A DNA stretch of 64,000 nucleotides from Streptomyces taklimakanensis (GTDB lineage: Bacteria; Actinomycetota; Actinomycetes; Streptomycetales; Streptomycetaceae): positions 2,854,001-2,918,000 of the forward strand of contig NZ_WIXO01000001.1 of the NCBI RefSeq assembly GCF_009709575.1, written 5' to 3'. The translations under genes were made by a program, and so were the position numbers. The stretch's first letter is position 1. Each line of letters starts with the position of its first letter. The notes under the pieces are model-generated. The model was not told the DNA's origin, did not search any database, and worked only from the letters and a program-made list of their open reading frames with translations. This document shows positions 41,757 through 50,172 of the stretch, piece by piece.

Positions 41757-42267
41757 GTGTGCTCCTCCGTCTGTCCGGCCCCCGGGGTCGCCGGGGAGCC
41801 TGGGGTGTCCCCACCGGTGGTGGGGAGAAGGCTCGCCCGATTCCGTACGGCCCACGGGGTTGGGTGCGGCGCGGACGGAACCGAGCGGTGACAGGTGTCC
41901 CGTTCGACGGCCCGCTGTCAGCACGTTACCCAGTATCTCCGCCTCTGCGCGAAGGGTCCCTGACCTGCAATTTTGCTTGGATTTCCAAGTAAACCGCAGA
42001 AATGTGGAACGTCACTGGTCACAGCCTCGCAAGCGCCTGGGACAAGCGCACGTTATCCCGGTACCGGGGTGACGGGAAGAGCCGTGGGGGCGCGGGGCGG
42101 AATGGTGAACGGATCGGTATGTGAGACGGACACGGAGGGTGAGGGAGTGACACGGGTGGGTGTTCCGGGGCAGAAGGAACCTTCCGCCCCACCCTCCCTT
42201 TCCGTCTCCGGCGCGTCCCCCACACCGTGTGCGTCACGCGCGCCGCACGCGTCACGCGCAGCAGGCG
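41757..42267. promoter_or_regulatory. Intergenic region upstream of the first bkd operon
   Basis: This 511-bp stretch has no gene. It holds an A+T-rich island (about 41960-42005) with the palindrome CTTGGA-TT-TCCAAG (41976-41989), a candidate operator for the bkd operon. A mismatched hairpin, GGGGCAGAAGG-AA-CCTTCCGCCCC (42167-42190), could terminate the phosphotransferase transcript. An 11-bp repeat GCGTCACGCGC (42231, 42249, 42265) lies at its other end. Confidence 0.6.
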
Positions 42268-42275
42268 TCACGCGC
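42231..42275. repeat. Three copies of GCGTCACGCGC
   Basis: Exact 11-bp copies occur at 42231-42241, 42249-42259 and 42265-42275. The last extends into the C-terminal codons of the phosphotransferase gene. The role is unknown. Confidence 0.7.
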
Positions 42276-43314
42276 AGAAGGCGTCGCGCACCTCGTCGTA
42301 GCGGCCGGTCCACCACACCACCAGCGCCGCGGCCGCCGGAAACTGCGGATCGGTGCGGCGGTCGCACAACTGGTAGCGCCAACGCAGCATCCAGAAGTCG
42401 TTGAGCCGCTCCCACCAGACCCGGTGCACGGCCGCCGCCATCTCGTCCGCGCCGGCCCCCGCGGTCGCCCGGTAGGCACGGGCGTAGGCACGGATCTTGG
42501 CCAGGTCCAGGGTGCCGCCGGGGCGCAGGAAGAAGATCGCGGCGGCCCGTACGGCCTCCTCCGCCCTCGGTTGGACGGCGAGTCGGTCCCAGTCCACGAT
42601 CGCGACGGGCTCCCAGGGCTCCCGGTCCCGGTAGAGGAGGTTCAGGGGGTGGAAGTCGCCGTGCACCCACCCGGCGACCGGCTCGGCCCCGGCGGGCGGC
42701 CGGCGGTGGGCGTGCCGGCGCAGCAGGGCGCGGCGCTCCACCAGCCGGTGCTCGGCCAGCTCGTCGAAGCTGTCCCGCCGGCTCCGGGCACGGATCCGGG
42801 TGAGCAGCTCGTCGATGAGGGCGAACGTCGCCTCGGGGTCGGCGCTGGTGTGCCGCCCGGCGCACTCGGCCTCGGGAACCGGTACGGCCTCCTCCAGCCG
42901 TATGTGCACCAGACCCAGCAGGGCACCCAGCCGGCGGGACTGGGCCGGGGAGAGTTCCCCGCCGTCGCGGTGCCGACCGTTCACCCACGGGTGCAGGGCG
43001 TAGCAGCGGCCCTCCACGACGGCGACGGTGCGGCCCGCCGCATCCTGGACGGGCGGGACGACCGGAACGCCGAGGTCACCGAGGCGGACGGTGACGCGGT
43101 GCTGGTGTTCGATGCGGTCCGGGGCGGCGGGGTCGCCGTCGAGGTGGTGCTTGAGGAAGAACCGACCGCGGGTGGTGGAGAGCCGGTAGCCCCGGTTCAA
43201 CAGGCCCTGCGTCACCGGCTCGCACGAGACGGGTTCCCCGGCGCCGAAGCGGCGCGCCAGCGCGGTGAGGGTTCTGCCGGGCAGCGTTCTGCCGATGAGC
43301 TGGGAGGACTGCAC
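42268..43314 (-). CDS. Phosphotransferase of the APH/choline kinase-like family
   Basis: The 348-residue protein has a protein-kinase-like fold of the APH family: an N-lobe with FFLKHHLDGD, the catalytic Brenner motif WVHGDFHPLNLLYRD (catalytic Asp and Asn) near residue 215 and the metal motif VAIVDWDRLAV (DFG equivalent) near 240. Substrates of the family include aminoglycosides, choline, homoserine and sugars; nothing here indicates which. The start is GTG at 43314. It lies between the first bkd operon and the kinase genes on the same strand. Confidence 0.88.
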   Translation of the reverse strand: MQSSQLIGRTLPGRTLTALARRFGAGEPVSCEPVTQGLLNRGYRLSTTRGRFFLKHHLDGDPAAPDRIEHQHRVTVRLGDLGVPVVPPVQDAAGRTVAVVEGRCYALHPWVNGRHRDGGELSPAQSRRLGALLGLVHIRLEEAVPVPEAECAGRHTSADPEATFALIDELLTRIRARSRRDSFDELAEHRLVERRALLRRHAHRRPPAGAEPVAGWVHGDFHPLNLLYRDREPWEPVAIVDWDRLAVQPRAEEAVRAAAIFFLRPGGTLDLAKIRAYARAYRATAGAGADEMAAAVHRVWWERLNDFWMLRWRYQLCDRRTDPQFPAAAALVVWWTGRYDEVRDAFCA

Positions 43315-43441
43315 GCCGGGAATCGTAGGTTACCGTCGGCGACACACCGCTCGCGTTCGGCAACGGGCACCCGGAGATGATATTGGGGCCGTGTCCCCGT
43401 CGCTCGTCGTCCGGCGCCCGGCTCGGCCCCGGCGGACGGCG

Positions 43442-43478
43442 ACGGGCCCCGGAGCGCGGTGGACGCTCCGGGGCCCGT
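43442..43478 (-). terminator. Terminator, perfect 15-bp stem
   Basis: ACGGGCCCCGGAGCG (43442-43456) and CGCTCCGGGGCCCGT (43464-43478) pair across CGGTGGA, 20 bp after the kinase stop. Confidence 0.82.
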
Positions 43479-43498
43479 GGGGTTCTCGACCGGCCGGA

Positions 43499-45262
43499 TC
43501 AACCGGTGGCGGCGCCGGTCCCCGCGTCGGCGCCGGCAGTGGTGGTGCCGCCGGTGGTGGTGCCGGTCTGGCCCTCGGTGGTGGTACCGGTCTGCCCCTC
43601 GGTGGTGGTGCCGGGGCCGGTGTCACCGTTGCCCCCGTCCGCGGTGCCGCCGTCCTGACCCTGGTCGGTGCCCCCGTCCGTGGTGCCGCCGTCCTGGCCC
43701 TGGTCGGTGCCCTCGTCGGTACCGCCGTCCTGACCCTGGTCGGTGCCCTCGTCGGTACCGCCGTCCTGGCCACCGGTGGTGGGCTCGCCGGTCGGCGACG
43801 ACGATCCCTCGGTCTGCGGGTCGCTGGGCTGCTCCCAGCCGCCGCCACCACCGCCGTTCTGCCAGCCGCCGGTGCCACCGGGGTCGGTGGTCTCCTCCTC
43901 GGTGGGCTCCTCGGTGGGCTCCTCCTCGGTCGGCTCCGGGGACGTCTCCCGCTCCGTCGGCGTGCTGCTGGTCTCGCTCGGGGGCTTCGTCTCGCCGTCG
44001 TCCCCGGTCCCGTTGAGGGCGAAGATGACGCCCGCGGCGACGGCGAGCACCGCGAAGAAGGCGATCAGCGCGTACTTCACGCCACCGCCCCGGCCCTCGC
44101 CGCCGTAGCCGCCCGAGTCGTGGGCCCCGCCGCCGTACGAACCCCCGCCGGGGGAGCCCATCAGCAGCGGCGGACCGACCCGGGTGCCGTCGTCGGGGAC
44201 GCCCGCCATGGCCGTGGTGGCCCCGGCAGGCGTGTCGCCGCCCGGCGGGTACACGCCGGGCGTGCCCATGGCCGGGGTGGCGCCGGTGGAGATCACCGCG
44301 CCGGTGTTCCACAGCCCGCCGGTGTGGCCGCCCTGCTCCTGGAGCATCCGCAGCGCGTACTGCACCAGGCCGCGCATCTCCTCGGCGGTCTGGAAGCGGT
44401 CGTCCGGGTCCTTGGCGAGCGAGCGCATCACCAGGCCGTCCAGCTCCGGCGGCACCGCGTCGGAGACCTCCGACGGCGGCACCGGGTCGTCCTGGACGTG
44501 CTGGTAGACCACCGACAGCGGGGTCTCGCCGGTGAACGGCGGGCGCAGCGCCAGGAGCTCGTAGAGCATGCAGCCCGTGGCGTACAGGTCGGAGCGGGCG
44601 TCCACCGTCTTGCCCAGCGCCTGCTCCGGGGAGAGGTACTGCGGGGTGCCCATGACCATGCCCGTCTGGGTCATGGTGGTGGACGCGCCGTGCAGCGCGC
44701 GGGCGATGCCGAAGTCCATCACCTTCACGGCGCCGTTGGTCGTGATGATGACGTTGGCGGGCTTGATGTCCCGGTGGACGATGCCGTGCTGGTGGCTGTA
44801 GGCGAGGGCCTCCAGCACCCCGGAGATGATGATCAGCGCCTGGTCGGGCGGCGGTGCGTCGGCGTTGAGGAGCAGGTCGCGGATGGTGCGCCCCTCGACC
44901 AGTTCCATGACGATGTACGGCACGGTGTTGCCGCCGACCACGTCCTCGCCGGAGTCGTAGACGGCCACCACCGCGTGGTGGTTGAGCCCGGCGACGGACT
45001 GGGCCTCGCGGGTGAAGCGCGCCTTGGAGACCGGGTCCTCGGCGAGGTCCGCGCGCAGCAGCTTGACGGCGACGGTGCGGCCCAGACGCACGTCCTCGGC
45101 GGCGAACACCTCCGCCATGCCGCCCCGTCCGAGTCGGCGCGTGAGGCGGTAACGCCCGTCGCCCACCACACCGCCACCGGGCCAAGACTCGGGCGAATCG
45201 GACACCCCACCAGCTGTCTCGTCGGGCTCCGAAGGCCCTCCGGCGGCTTGTGTCTGTGCCAT
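43499..45262 (-). CDS. Membrane Ser/Thr protein kinase with repetitive extracellular tail
   Basis: The 587-residue protein is a Hanks-type kinase: glycine loop LGRGGMAEVFAAED, Lys in VAVKLLRADL, catalytic HRDIKPANVII, DFG in VMDFGIARAL and APE-equivalent TPQYLSPEQAL (residues about 35-300). A Gly/Ser-rich linker leads to one transmembrane helix (YALIAFFAVLAVAAGVIFAL, near 420) and about 145 extracellular residues of acidic, Thr/Gly/Gln-rich repeats; PASTA domains are absent. The start is ATG at 45262. It is divergent from a second kinase and may form a signalling pair with it. The repeat tail might contact cell wall or ligand (inference). Confidence 0.92.
   Translation of the reverse strand: MAQTQAAGGPSEPDETAGGVSDSPESWPGGGVVGDGRYRLTRRLGRGGMAEVFAAEDVRLGRTVAVKLLRADLAEDPVSKARFTREAQSVAGLNHHAVVAVYDSGEDVVGGNTVPYIVMELVEGRTIRDLLLNADAPPPDQALIIISGVLEALAYSHQHGIVHRDIKPANVIITTNGAVKVMDFGIARALHGASTTMTQTGMVMGTPQYLSPEQALGKTVDARSDLYATGCMLYELLALRPPFTGETPLSVVYQHVQDDPVPPSEVSDAVPPELDGLVMRSLAKDPDDRFQTAEEMRGLVQYALRMLQEQGGHTGGLWNTGAVISTGATPAMGTPGVYPPGGDTPAGATTAMAGVPDDGTRVGPPLLMGSPGGGSYGGGAHDSGGYGGEGRGGGVKYALIAFFAVLAVAAGVIFALNGTGDDGETKPPSETSSTPTERETSPEPTEEEPTEEPTEEETTDPGGTGGWQNGGGGGGWEQPSDPQTEGSSSPTGEPTTGGQDGGTDEGTDQGQDGGTDEGTDQGQDGGTTDGGTDQGQDGGTADGGNGDTGPGTTTEGQTGTTTEGQTGTTTGGTTTAGADAGTGAATG
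43640..43770 (-). repeat. 36-bp tandem repeats coding for DGGTDEGTDQGQ units
   Basis: Within the kinase C-terminus, near-identical 36-bp units (two nearly exact at about 43698-43733 and 43734-43769, with degenerate 33-36 bp copies before them) encode DGGTDEGTDQGQ. A second set, EGQTGTTT, follows. Such arrays vary in copy number between strains. Confidence 0.75.
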
Positions 45263-45708
45263 CAGTCCTCGCCGTAGTTCAGGTCCGCAGGACACGCGGG
45301 ATATGTACGCACTGCTCCGTGGTGCACGCTAACAGGATCCGGGGGCCGTGCCCCGCGGTGATGACGAAGCGAACGGCGCGGAGTGCGGTACCGGGAGCGT
45401 CGGGGCAGCGACAGACCATCCAACCCGCTCGGGCCTGGAACTGGCAAGTTACGATGTCGGACGCCCCCGCGAGGGTGTGTGTCACCCGTGCGCGCATCCG
45501 GTCACGGAACGGGCAAGCTCCTTGACGTGTCCGGACGCTGGGGCAGACTTGGCCGGGAACCGGACACACCGCCCACCCGGCGGCCCGGTCCACGGAGACA
45601 CCGGTCCGCGGAAGCACCAGGAAGAACAGAAGAAGCGGCAGCAGAGCAAACCGTACACGCGCGGGTCCGAGCCGGCGGTCCTGCCGCGCCGAGGGGGAAG
45701 CAGTTCAG
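45263..45708. promoter_or_regulatory. Divergent intergenic region between two Ser/Thr kinase genes
   Basis: The 446 bp hold no gene. Toward the rightward kinase, TTGACG (45522-45527) and CAGACT (45544-45549) with a 16-base spacer form a plausible promoter, leaving a leader of about 150 nt. Toward the leftward kinase, TAGCGT (45331-45326) could be a -10 box without a clear -35. No other structure was recognised. Confidence 0.5.
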
Positions 45709-47412
45709 ATGAGCGACGACGGCGCGCAGACCGATCGGCATCGGGGCCGTGCGGTCGGCGGTGGGCGCTACCAACTGCGTGAGCTGCTCGGCCAGGGCGG
45801 CATGGCCTCGGTGCACCTCGCCTACGACACCGTGCTCGACCGCCGGGTGGCGGTCAAGACCCTCCACACCGAGCTGGGGCGCGAGGCGTCCTTCCGCGAG
45901 CGCTTCCGCCGCGAGGCCCAGTCGGTCGCGAAGTTGACGCACACCAACATCGTCTCGGTCTTCGACTCCGGCGAGGACGAACTGGACGGCGCGCCGGTGC
46001 CGTACATCGTCATGGAGTACGTCGAGGGCCGGCCGTTGCGTTCGGCGCTCGACGAGGACGTGGCACGGCTCGGCGCGATGCCCAGCGACAAGGCGCTGAA
46101 GATCACCGCCGATGTGCTCGCCGCCCTCGACGTCAGCCACGAGATGGGCCTGGTGCACCGCGACATCAAGCCGGGCAACGTGATGCTGAACCGGCGCGGC
46201 GTGGTGAAGGTGATGGACTTCGGCATCGCCCGCGCCATGCAGTCCGGCGTCACCTCCATGACCCAGACGGGCATGGTCGTCGGCACCCCGCAGTACCTCT
46301 CCCCCGAGCAGGCGCTGGGGCGCGGCGTGGACGCCCGCTCCGACCTGTACTCGGTGGGCGTCATGCTCTTCGAACTGCTCACCGGACGGCTCCCGTTCGA
46401 CGCCGACTCCCCGCTGGCCATCGCCTACGCGCACGTCCAGGAGGAGCCGCCCACGCCGTCGTCGATCAACCGGTCGTTGCCGCCGGCGGTGGACGCGCTG
46501 GTGGCGCGGGCGCTGAGGAAGAACCCCAACGAGCGGTTCCCGACCGCCGAGGCGATGCGCGACGAGTGCGAGCGCGTCCGGAACGCGGTGATCTCCGCCA
46601 ACACCACCCCGTTGATCGTCGGCGGTGGCCCGGCCGGACAGAGCGGCGCGGCCGTCGCCCAGTCGGTCTTCCCACCCGTGGACTCCACCGGCACCCCGCC
46701 ACCGACCGCCGGCATGCAGCAGCCGTACCAGACGCCCTACGGCCCGCCCCACGCGGCGCAGGGCGGGTTCGGCGCCTCCCCGCCGCCCGCCCCGGCCTAC
46801 CCGTCCCCCCCGCCGGGCCCGTACGGACACCAGGGCGCCCCGACCCCGCCGCCGTACGCCATGTCCCCCGCCCCGTCCGGCACGGGCGGGGGGCGGAGGA
46901 ACACGTCGGTCGTCGTCGGCTCGGTGGTGGCCGCGATCATCGTGGTCTCCGCCGTGATCGTCGCGGTGGCCCTCAACGGCGGCACCGAGGACGACCCCCA
47001 GGCGGGCGGCGACCCGTCCCCCAGCCGGTCGGCACAGCAGCAGCCCGCGGCGACCGGGGGCGACACCGGGGACGCGGACGGCCGGCAGACCGACGACGAC
47101 AACGGCGGCGACAGCGGCTTCAAGGACGAGGACCCGTCCAAGACCATCGACCCGACCAAGTGCACGGACGCCTCGGCGAGCATCTTCGACAAGGGCAAGA
47201 CGACCATGCCCGACCTGACGTTCAAGCACCTGGACTCGGTCAAGGAGTGCGTCCGCAAGGCGGGCTGGATCCTGGAGGACGTCGAGTACGAGGACGAGAA
47301 CCTCTACGGCAAGAACACCGTCCTCGAACAGTCCCCCTCGGCGTACGAGGGCTTCGACCCCAAGAAAGACAAGATCACCCTCACCGTCTCCACCGGCAAC
47401 CCGTCGGACTGA
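45709..47412 (+). CDS. Membrane Ser/Thr protein kinase with one PASTA domain
   Basis: The 567-residue protein is a PknB-type kinase: LLGQGGMASVHLAYD, VAVKTLHTEL, HRDIKPGNVML, VMDFGIARAM and TPQYLSPEQAL (residues about 20-285). A Pro/Gly/Tyr-rich linker follows, then a transmembrane helix (VVVGSVVAAIIVVSAVIVAV, near 410), an acidic spacer and a single PASTA-like domain (about 500-565: TMPDLTFKHLDSVKECVRKA, then VLEQSPSAYEGFDP). PASTA modules bind muropeptides, so it may couple cell-wall state to phosphorylation. It ends at an exceptional palindrome. Confidence 0.93.
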   Translation: MSDDGAQTDRHRGRAVGGGRYQLRELLGQGGMASVHLAYDTVLDRRVAVKTLHTELGREASFRERFRREAQSVAKLTHTNIVSVFDSGEDELDGAPVPYIVMEYVEGRPLRSALDEDVARLGAMPSDKALKITADVLAALDVSHEMGLVHRDIKPGNVMLNRRGVVKVMDFGIARAMQSGVTSMTQTGMVVGTPQYLSPEQALGRGVDARSDLYSVGVMLFELLTGRLPFDADSPLAIAYAHVQEEPPTPSSINRSLPPAVDALVARALRKNPNERFPTAEAMRDECERVRNAVISANTTPLIVGGGPAGQSGAAVAQSVFPPVDSTGTPPPTAGMQQPYQTPYGPPHAAQGGFGASPPPAPAYPSPPPGPYGHQGAPTPPPYAMSPAPSGTGGGRRNTSVVVGSVVAAIIVVSAVIVAVALNGGTEDDPQAGGDPSPSRSAQQQPAATGGDTGDADGRQTDDDNGGDSGFKDEDPSKTIDPTKCTDASASIFDKGKTTMPDLTFKHLDSVKECVRKAGWILEDVEYEDENLYGKNTVLEQSPSAYEGFDPKKDKITLTVSTGNPSD

Positions 47413-47475
47413 CCCGCCCGGCCGCCCGGCCGCCGGGGCGCCGGAGGGCGGACGGAGGAAGACGGACGGAGGAAA

Positions 47476-47537
47476 GCCACAGGCCCCGGGTTCCGGGGCG
47501 CGGACCGGTCCGCGCCCCGGAACCCGGGGCCTGTGGC
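47476..47537. terminator. 62-bp perfect palindrome, bidirectional terminator
   Basis: Two 31-base arms (47476-47506 and 47507-47537) are exact reverse complements with no spacer; the centre reads GGACCGGTCC and the ends GCCACAGGCC/GGCCTGTGGC. It lies between the convergent kinase and bpa genes. RNA from either strand would form a very stable hairpin. Confidence 0.88.
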
Positions 47538-47606
47538 GTCGGTGGGTACGGATCGGGAGTGCCCCGCCCGTCGAAGTCCTTCAAAGGCCGCCGGAAGACG
47601 GGCCCG

Positions 47607-48167
47607 TCAGAGGTAGGGGCCGGAACGGGCGTGGCCGCGGCCCTCGCCCTCCTCGTCGGGCACCACGCCCGCCGGGAGCGCGCGGCGCATCTGCTCCAAC
47701 TGGGCACGGGCCGCCATCTGCTGGGCGAACAGCGCCGTCTGGATGCCGTGGAACAGACCTTCCAACCACCCCACGAGCTGGGCCTGCGCGACACGCAGCT
47801 CCGCCTCGGAGGGGACGGCGTCGTCGGTGAACGGCAGCGAGATCCGCTCCAGTTCCTCGATCAGCTCCGGCGCCAGGCCGTCCTCCAGTTCCTTGACCGA
47901 ACTGGCGTGGATCTCCTTGAGCCGGGCCCGGCTGGCCTCGTCCAGGGGAGCGGACTTGACCTCCTCCAGGAGCTGCTTGATCATGCTGCCGATCCGCATG
48001 ACCTTCGCGGGCTGCTCGACCATCTCCGTCACGGGGACCTCGCGCGACTCCTCGTCGGAGTCGCCCTCCCCGCCCTTGGCGGCGGCGCTGCCGAGGGCCA
48101 TTCCGTCCGGTCCGACGACCAGGACCTGCCGGCTCTCCTGCGAGCGTTCGTTCGTCGGCTGTGTCAT
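47607..48167 (-). CDS. bpa: Bacterial proteasome activator
   Basis: The 186-residue protein belongs to the DUF2587/Bpa (PafE) family, an ATP-independent ring activator that opens the 20S proteasome gate for unfolded proteins. A disordered N-terminus is followed by a helical core (VMRIGSMIKQLLEEVKSAPL, ELRVAQAQLVGWLEGLFHGI, TALFAQQMAARAQLEQMRRA) and a C-terminal docking motif, here GPYL where mycobacterial Bpa has GQYL. Length agrees with the family. It stands alone, convergent with a kinase gene. Confidence 0.92.
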   Translation of the reverse strand: MTQPTNERSQESRQVLVVGPDGMALGSAAAKGGEGDSDEESREVPVTEMVEQPAKVMRIGSMIKQLLEEVKSAPLDEASRARLKEIHASSVKELEDGLAPELIEELERISLPFTDDAVPSEAELRVAQAQLVGWLEGLFHGIQTALFAQQMAARAQLEQMRRALPAGVVPDEEGEGRGHARSGPYL

Positions 48168-48186
48168 ACCCCCATTCTGCCTCCAC

Positions 48187-48223
48187 GGCCCGCCCCGCCG
48201 GCGGGTGATCCCCGGGACGGGCC
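48187..48223 (-). terminator. Hairpin downstream of the wall-protein gene
   Basis: GGCCCGCCCC (48187-48196) and GGGACGGGCC (48214-48223) pair with one mismatch, 20 bp after the stop of the gene at 48244. Confidence 0.45.
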
Positions 48224-48243
48224 GGACGCCGGCGGTGCGGGGT

Positions 48244-48924
48244 TCAGCGGCGCAGCCGCAGGGCCAGCGCGGCGAGGCCGAGGCCGAGGAACGTCAGCCC
48301 GGCGCCCAGCGGCAGCACGGGCAGCAACTGGCCGGTGGGGGGCGTCGCGCGGTTCCGGGTGTACCCCTCGACACCTTCCCCGTCGTCCTGGTTCTCGCCG
48401 TCCTCGTACTCGTAGTCGTCGATCCGGACGCTGCCGTGGGGACGGTGGTCGCTGATCTGCTCGGTCCATCCATGCGGGGTCTGCCGCGACACGTCGCGCC
48501 GGGTGGCGGAGGGCTTCCCCTCCGGCCGCTCCCTCCCCCGCCGGTCGTCCCCGTCGGCGTCGCCGTTGCGTCCGGGGTCCGTCTCGGACGGCTCACCGGA
48601 GGGTTCGCCCGCGCTGGGCCGCGCGGTGGTGGGCGAGGGCGTCGGCGTGGGCTCGGTGTCGTCCGGTGACCACGGCGGCAGGGTGTGCCAGGACGGGCGG
48701 GACGGTCTGTCGTCGGGGCGGCCCGGCTCGTCCGGTTCCTCGGAGTGCCCGGGATCCTCCGAGGGGGAGGGCGAGGACGAGGGTCCGTCCTGTACGGACT
48801 CCGTGCCGCCCTGGCCGGTGTCGGGTACGGCCGCCCGGGGGGCCGTCTGATGGGAGGCCAGCGCCAGGGGTGCCGGTATGAGCACCATCAGGCAGGCCAG
48901 CAGGGTGATCACGGTCTCTCTCAC
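48244..48924 (-). CDS. Secreted, membrane-anchored Pro/Ser/Asp-rich protein
   Basis: The 226-residue protein has an N-terminal signal sequence (VRETVITLLACLMVLIPAPL, then ALA), a long acidic, Pro/Ser/Thr-rich disordered region, a short ordered part (PHGWTEQISDHRPHGSVRID) and a C-terminal anchor: TPPTGQLLPVLPLGAGLTFL, more hydrophobic residues and RLRR. The end looks like a sortase-type tail, but TPPTG is not a canonical LAXTG/LPXTG signal, so it may simply be a membrane anchor. The start is GTG at 48924 with GGGAGGGGG upstream. No family is recognised. Confidence 0.72.
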   Translation of the reverse strand: MRETVITLLACLMVLIPAPLALASHQTAPRAAVPDTGQGGTESVQDGPSSSPSPSEDPGHSEEPDEPGRPDDRPSRPSWHTLPPWSPDDTEPTPTPSPTTARPSAGEPSGEPSETDPGRNGDADGDDRRGRERPEGKPSATRRDVSRQTPHGWTEQISDHRPHGSVRIDDYEYEDGENQDDGEGVEGYTRNRATPPTGQLLPVLPLGAGLTFLGLGLAALALRLRR

Positions 48925-49173
48925 CGCTTCGCCCCCTCCCGTGCCAGGTGTCCAGTGGTGTAACAAGCGTCACACGGACGCGTGGGCCCGGCATCCTCGG
49001 GCATCGTCCTCGAACCGCATCCTCACACGGTCTTCCCGGACGGTTTCCGTGGACGACGCTTCCGCGAACGGCGAGCGGACACGGCCCGGAGAGGGCTCGA
49101 CCGGTGCTCGGTCGCTCCCGTCCCCGAGGCCGCGCCGGGTTGCTCCGGAAGAGTGATCCGGGAGGCGGCGCCC

Positions 49174-50163
49174 TCACACCGTGAGGACGACCTTCCCCAC
49201 GTGGCCGCTCTGCTCGAGTACCCCGTGTGCCCCCGCCGCATTACTCATGGGCATCGTGCGGTCCACGACGGGCCGGACCCGCCCGGCCTCGATCAGCGGC
49301 CACACGTGCTCCCGCACGGCCGCGACGATCTCCGCCTTCTCGTCGAGCGGACGGCCGCGCAACGAGGTCGCCGAGAGCGTCCCGCACTTGGCCAGCAACG
49401 CCCCCAGGTGCAGCTCCCCCTTCACCCCGCCCTGGAGGCCGATGACCACGATGCGGCCGCCCCTGGCGAGCACCCGCACGTTCCGCTCCAGGTACTTGGC
49501 GCCGATGATGTCCAGCACGACGTCCGCGCCGCGCCCGCCGGTCGCCTCCCGCACCCGGGCCACGAAGTCCTGCTCGCGGTAGTCCACCAGGACGTCCGCG
49601 CCCAGCTCGGCGCAGCGCTCCAGCTTCTCCCGGCCGCCCGCGGTGACCGCCACCCGGGCGCCGATCGCCTTGGCGAGCTGGATCGCCATGGTGCCGATGC
49701 CACTGGCCCCGCCGTGGACCAGCAGCGTCTCACCGGGCCGCAGCTTCGCCAGCATGAAGACGTTCGACCAGACGGTGCAGACGACCTCGGGCAACGCGGC
49801 GGCCGAGACGAGGTCCAGCGGCCCGTCCGGACCGGACGGCACCGGCAACAACTGACCGTGCGGCACGACCACCTTCTCCGCGTAACCACCGCCGGCCAGC
49901 AGCGCGCACACCTCGTCGCCGACCCGCCAACCGCCCACGCCCGAACCGACGGCGGCGATCCGGCCCGCGCACTCCAGCCCGGGGTGGGGCGAGGCGCCGG
50001 GCGGCGGGTCGTAGAAACCCTGCCGCTGGAGGACGTCGGCGCGGTTGACGGCCGCGGCCGCCACCTCGACCAGCACCTCGCCCTCACCGGGCTCGGGGTC
50101 GTCCACCTCGCTCCAGGTCAGGACCTCGGGGCCGCCGGGTTCGGTGATGGTGATCGCGTGCAT
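49174..50163 (-). CDS. NAD(P)H-quinone oxidoreductase (zeta-crystallin-like)
   Basis: The 329-residue protein is a zinc-free medium-chain dehydrogenase of the QOR type: a GroES-like half (NRADVLQRQGFYDPPPGASP, GLECAGRIAAVG) and a Rossmann half with LVHGGASGIGTMAIQLAKA. Members reduce quinones or enones with NADPH. It follows the potassium channel gene by 9 bp on the same strand. This places it at the end of a long same-strand run from mobA. Confidence 0.92.
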   Translation of the reverse strand: MHAITITEPGGPEVLTWSEVDDPEPGEGEVLVEVAAAAVNRADVLQRQGFYDPPPGASPHPGLECAGRIAAVGSGVGGWRVGDEVCALLAGGGYAEKVVVPHGQLLPVPSGPDGPLDLVSAAALPEVVCTVWSNVFMLAKLRPGETLLVHGGASGIGTMAIQLAKAIGARVAVTAGGREKLERCAELGADVLVDYREQDFVARVREATGGRGADVVLDIIGAKYLERNVRVLARGGRIVVIGLQGGVKGELHLGALLAKCGTLSATSLRGRPLDEKAEIVAAVREHVWPLIEAGRVRPVVDRTMPMSNAAGAHGVLEQSGHVGKVVLTV

Positions 50164-50172
50164 GGGTGGGTG

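Noticed and set aside
48244..48924. A sortase-anchored protein
   Set aside because: The C-terminal TPPTG does not match LAXTG or LPXTG, and no sortase gene lies in the window; a plain membrane anchor explains the end.
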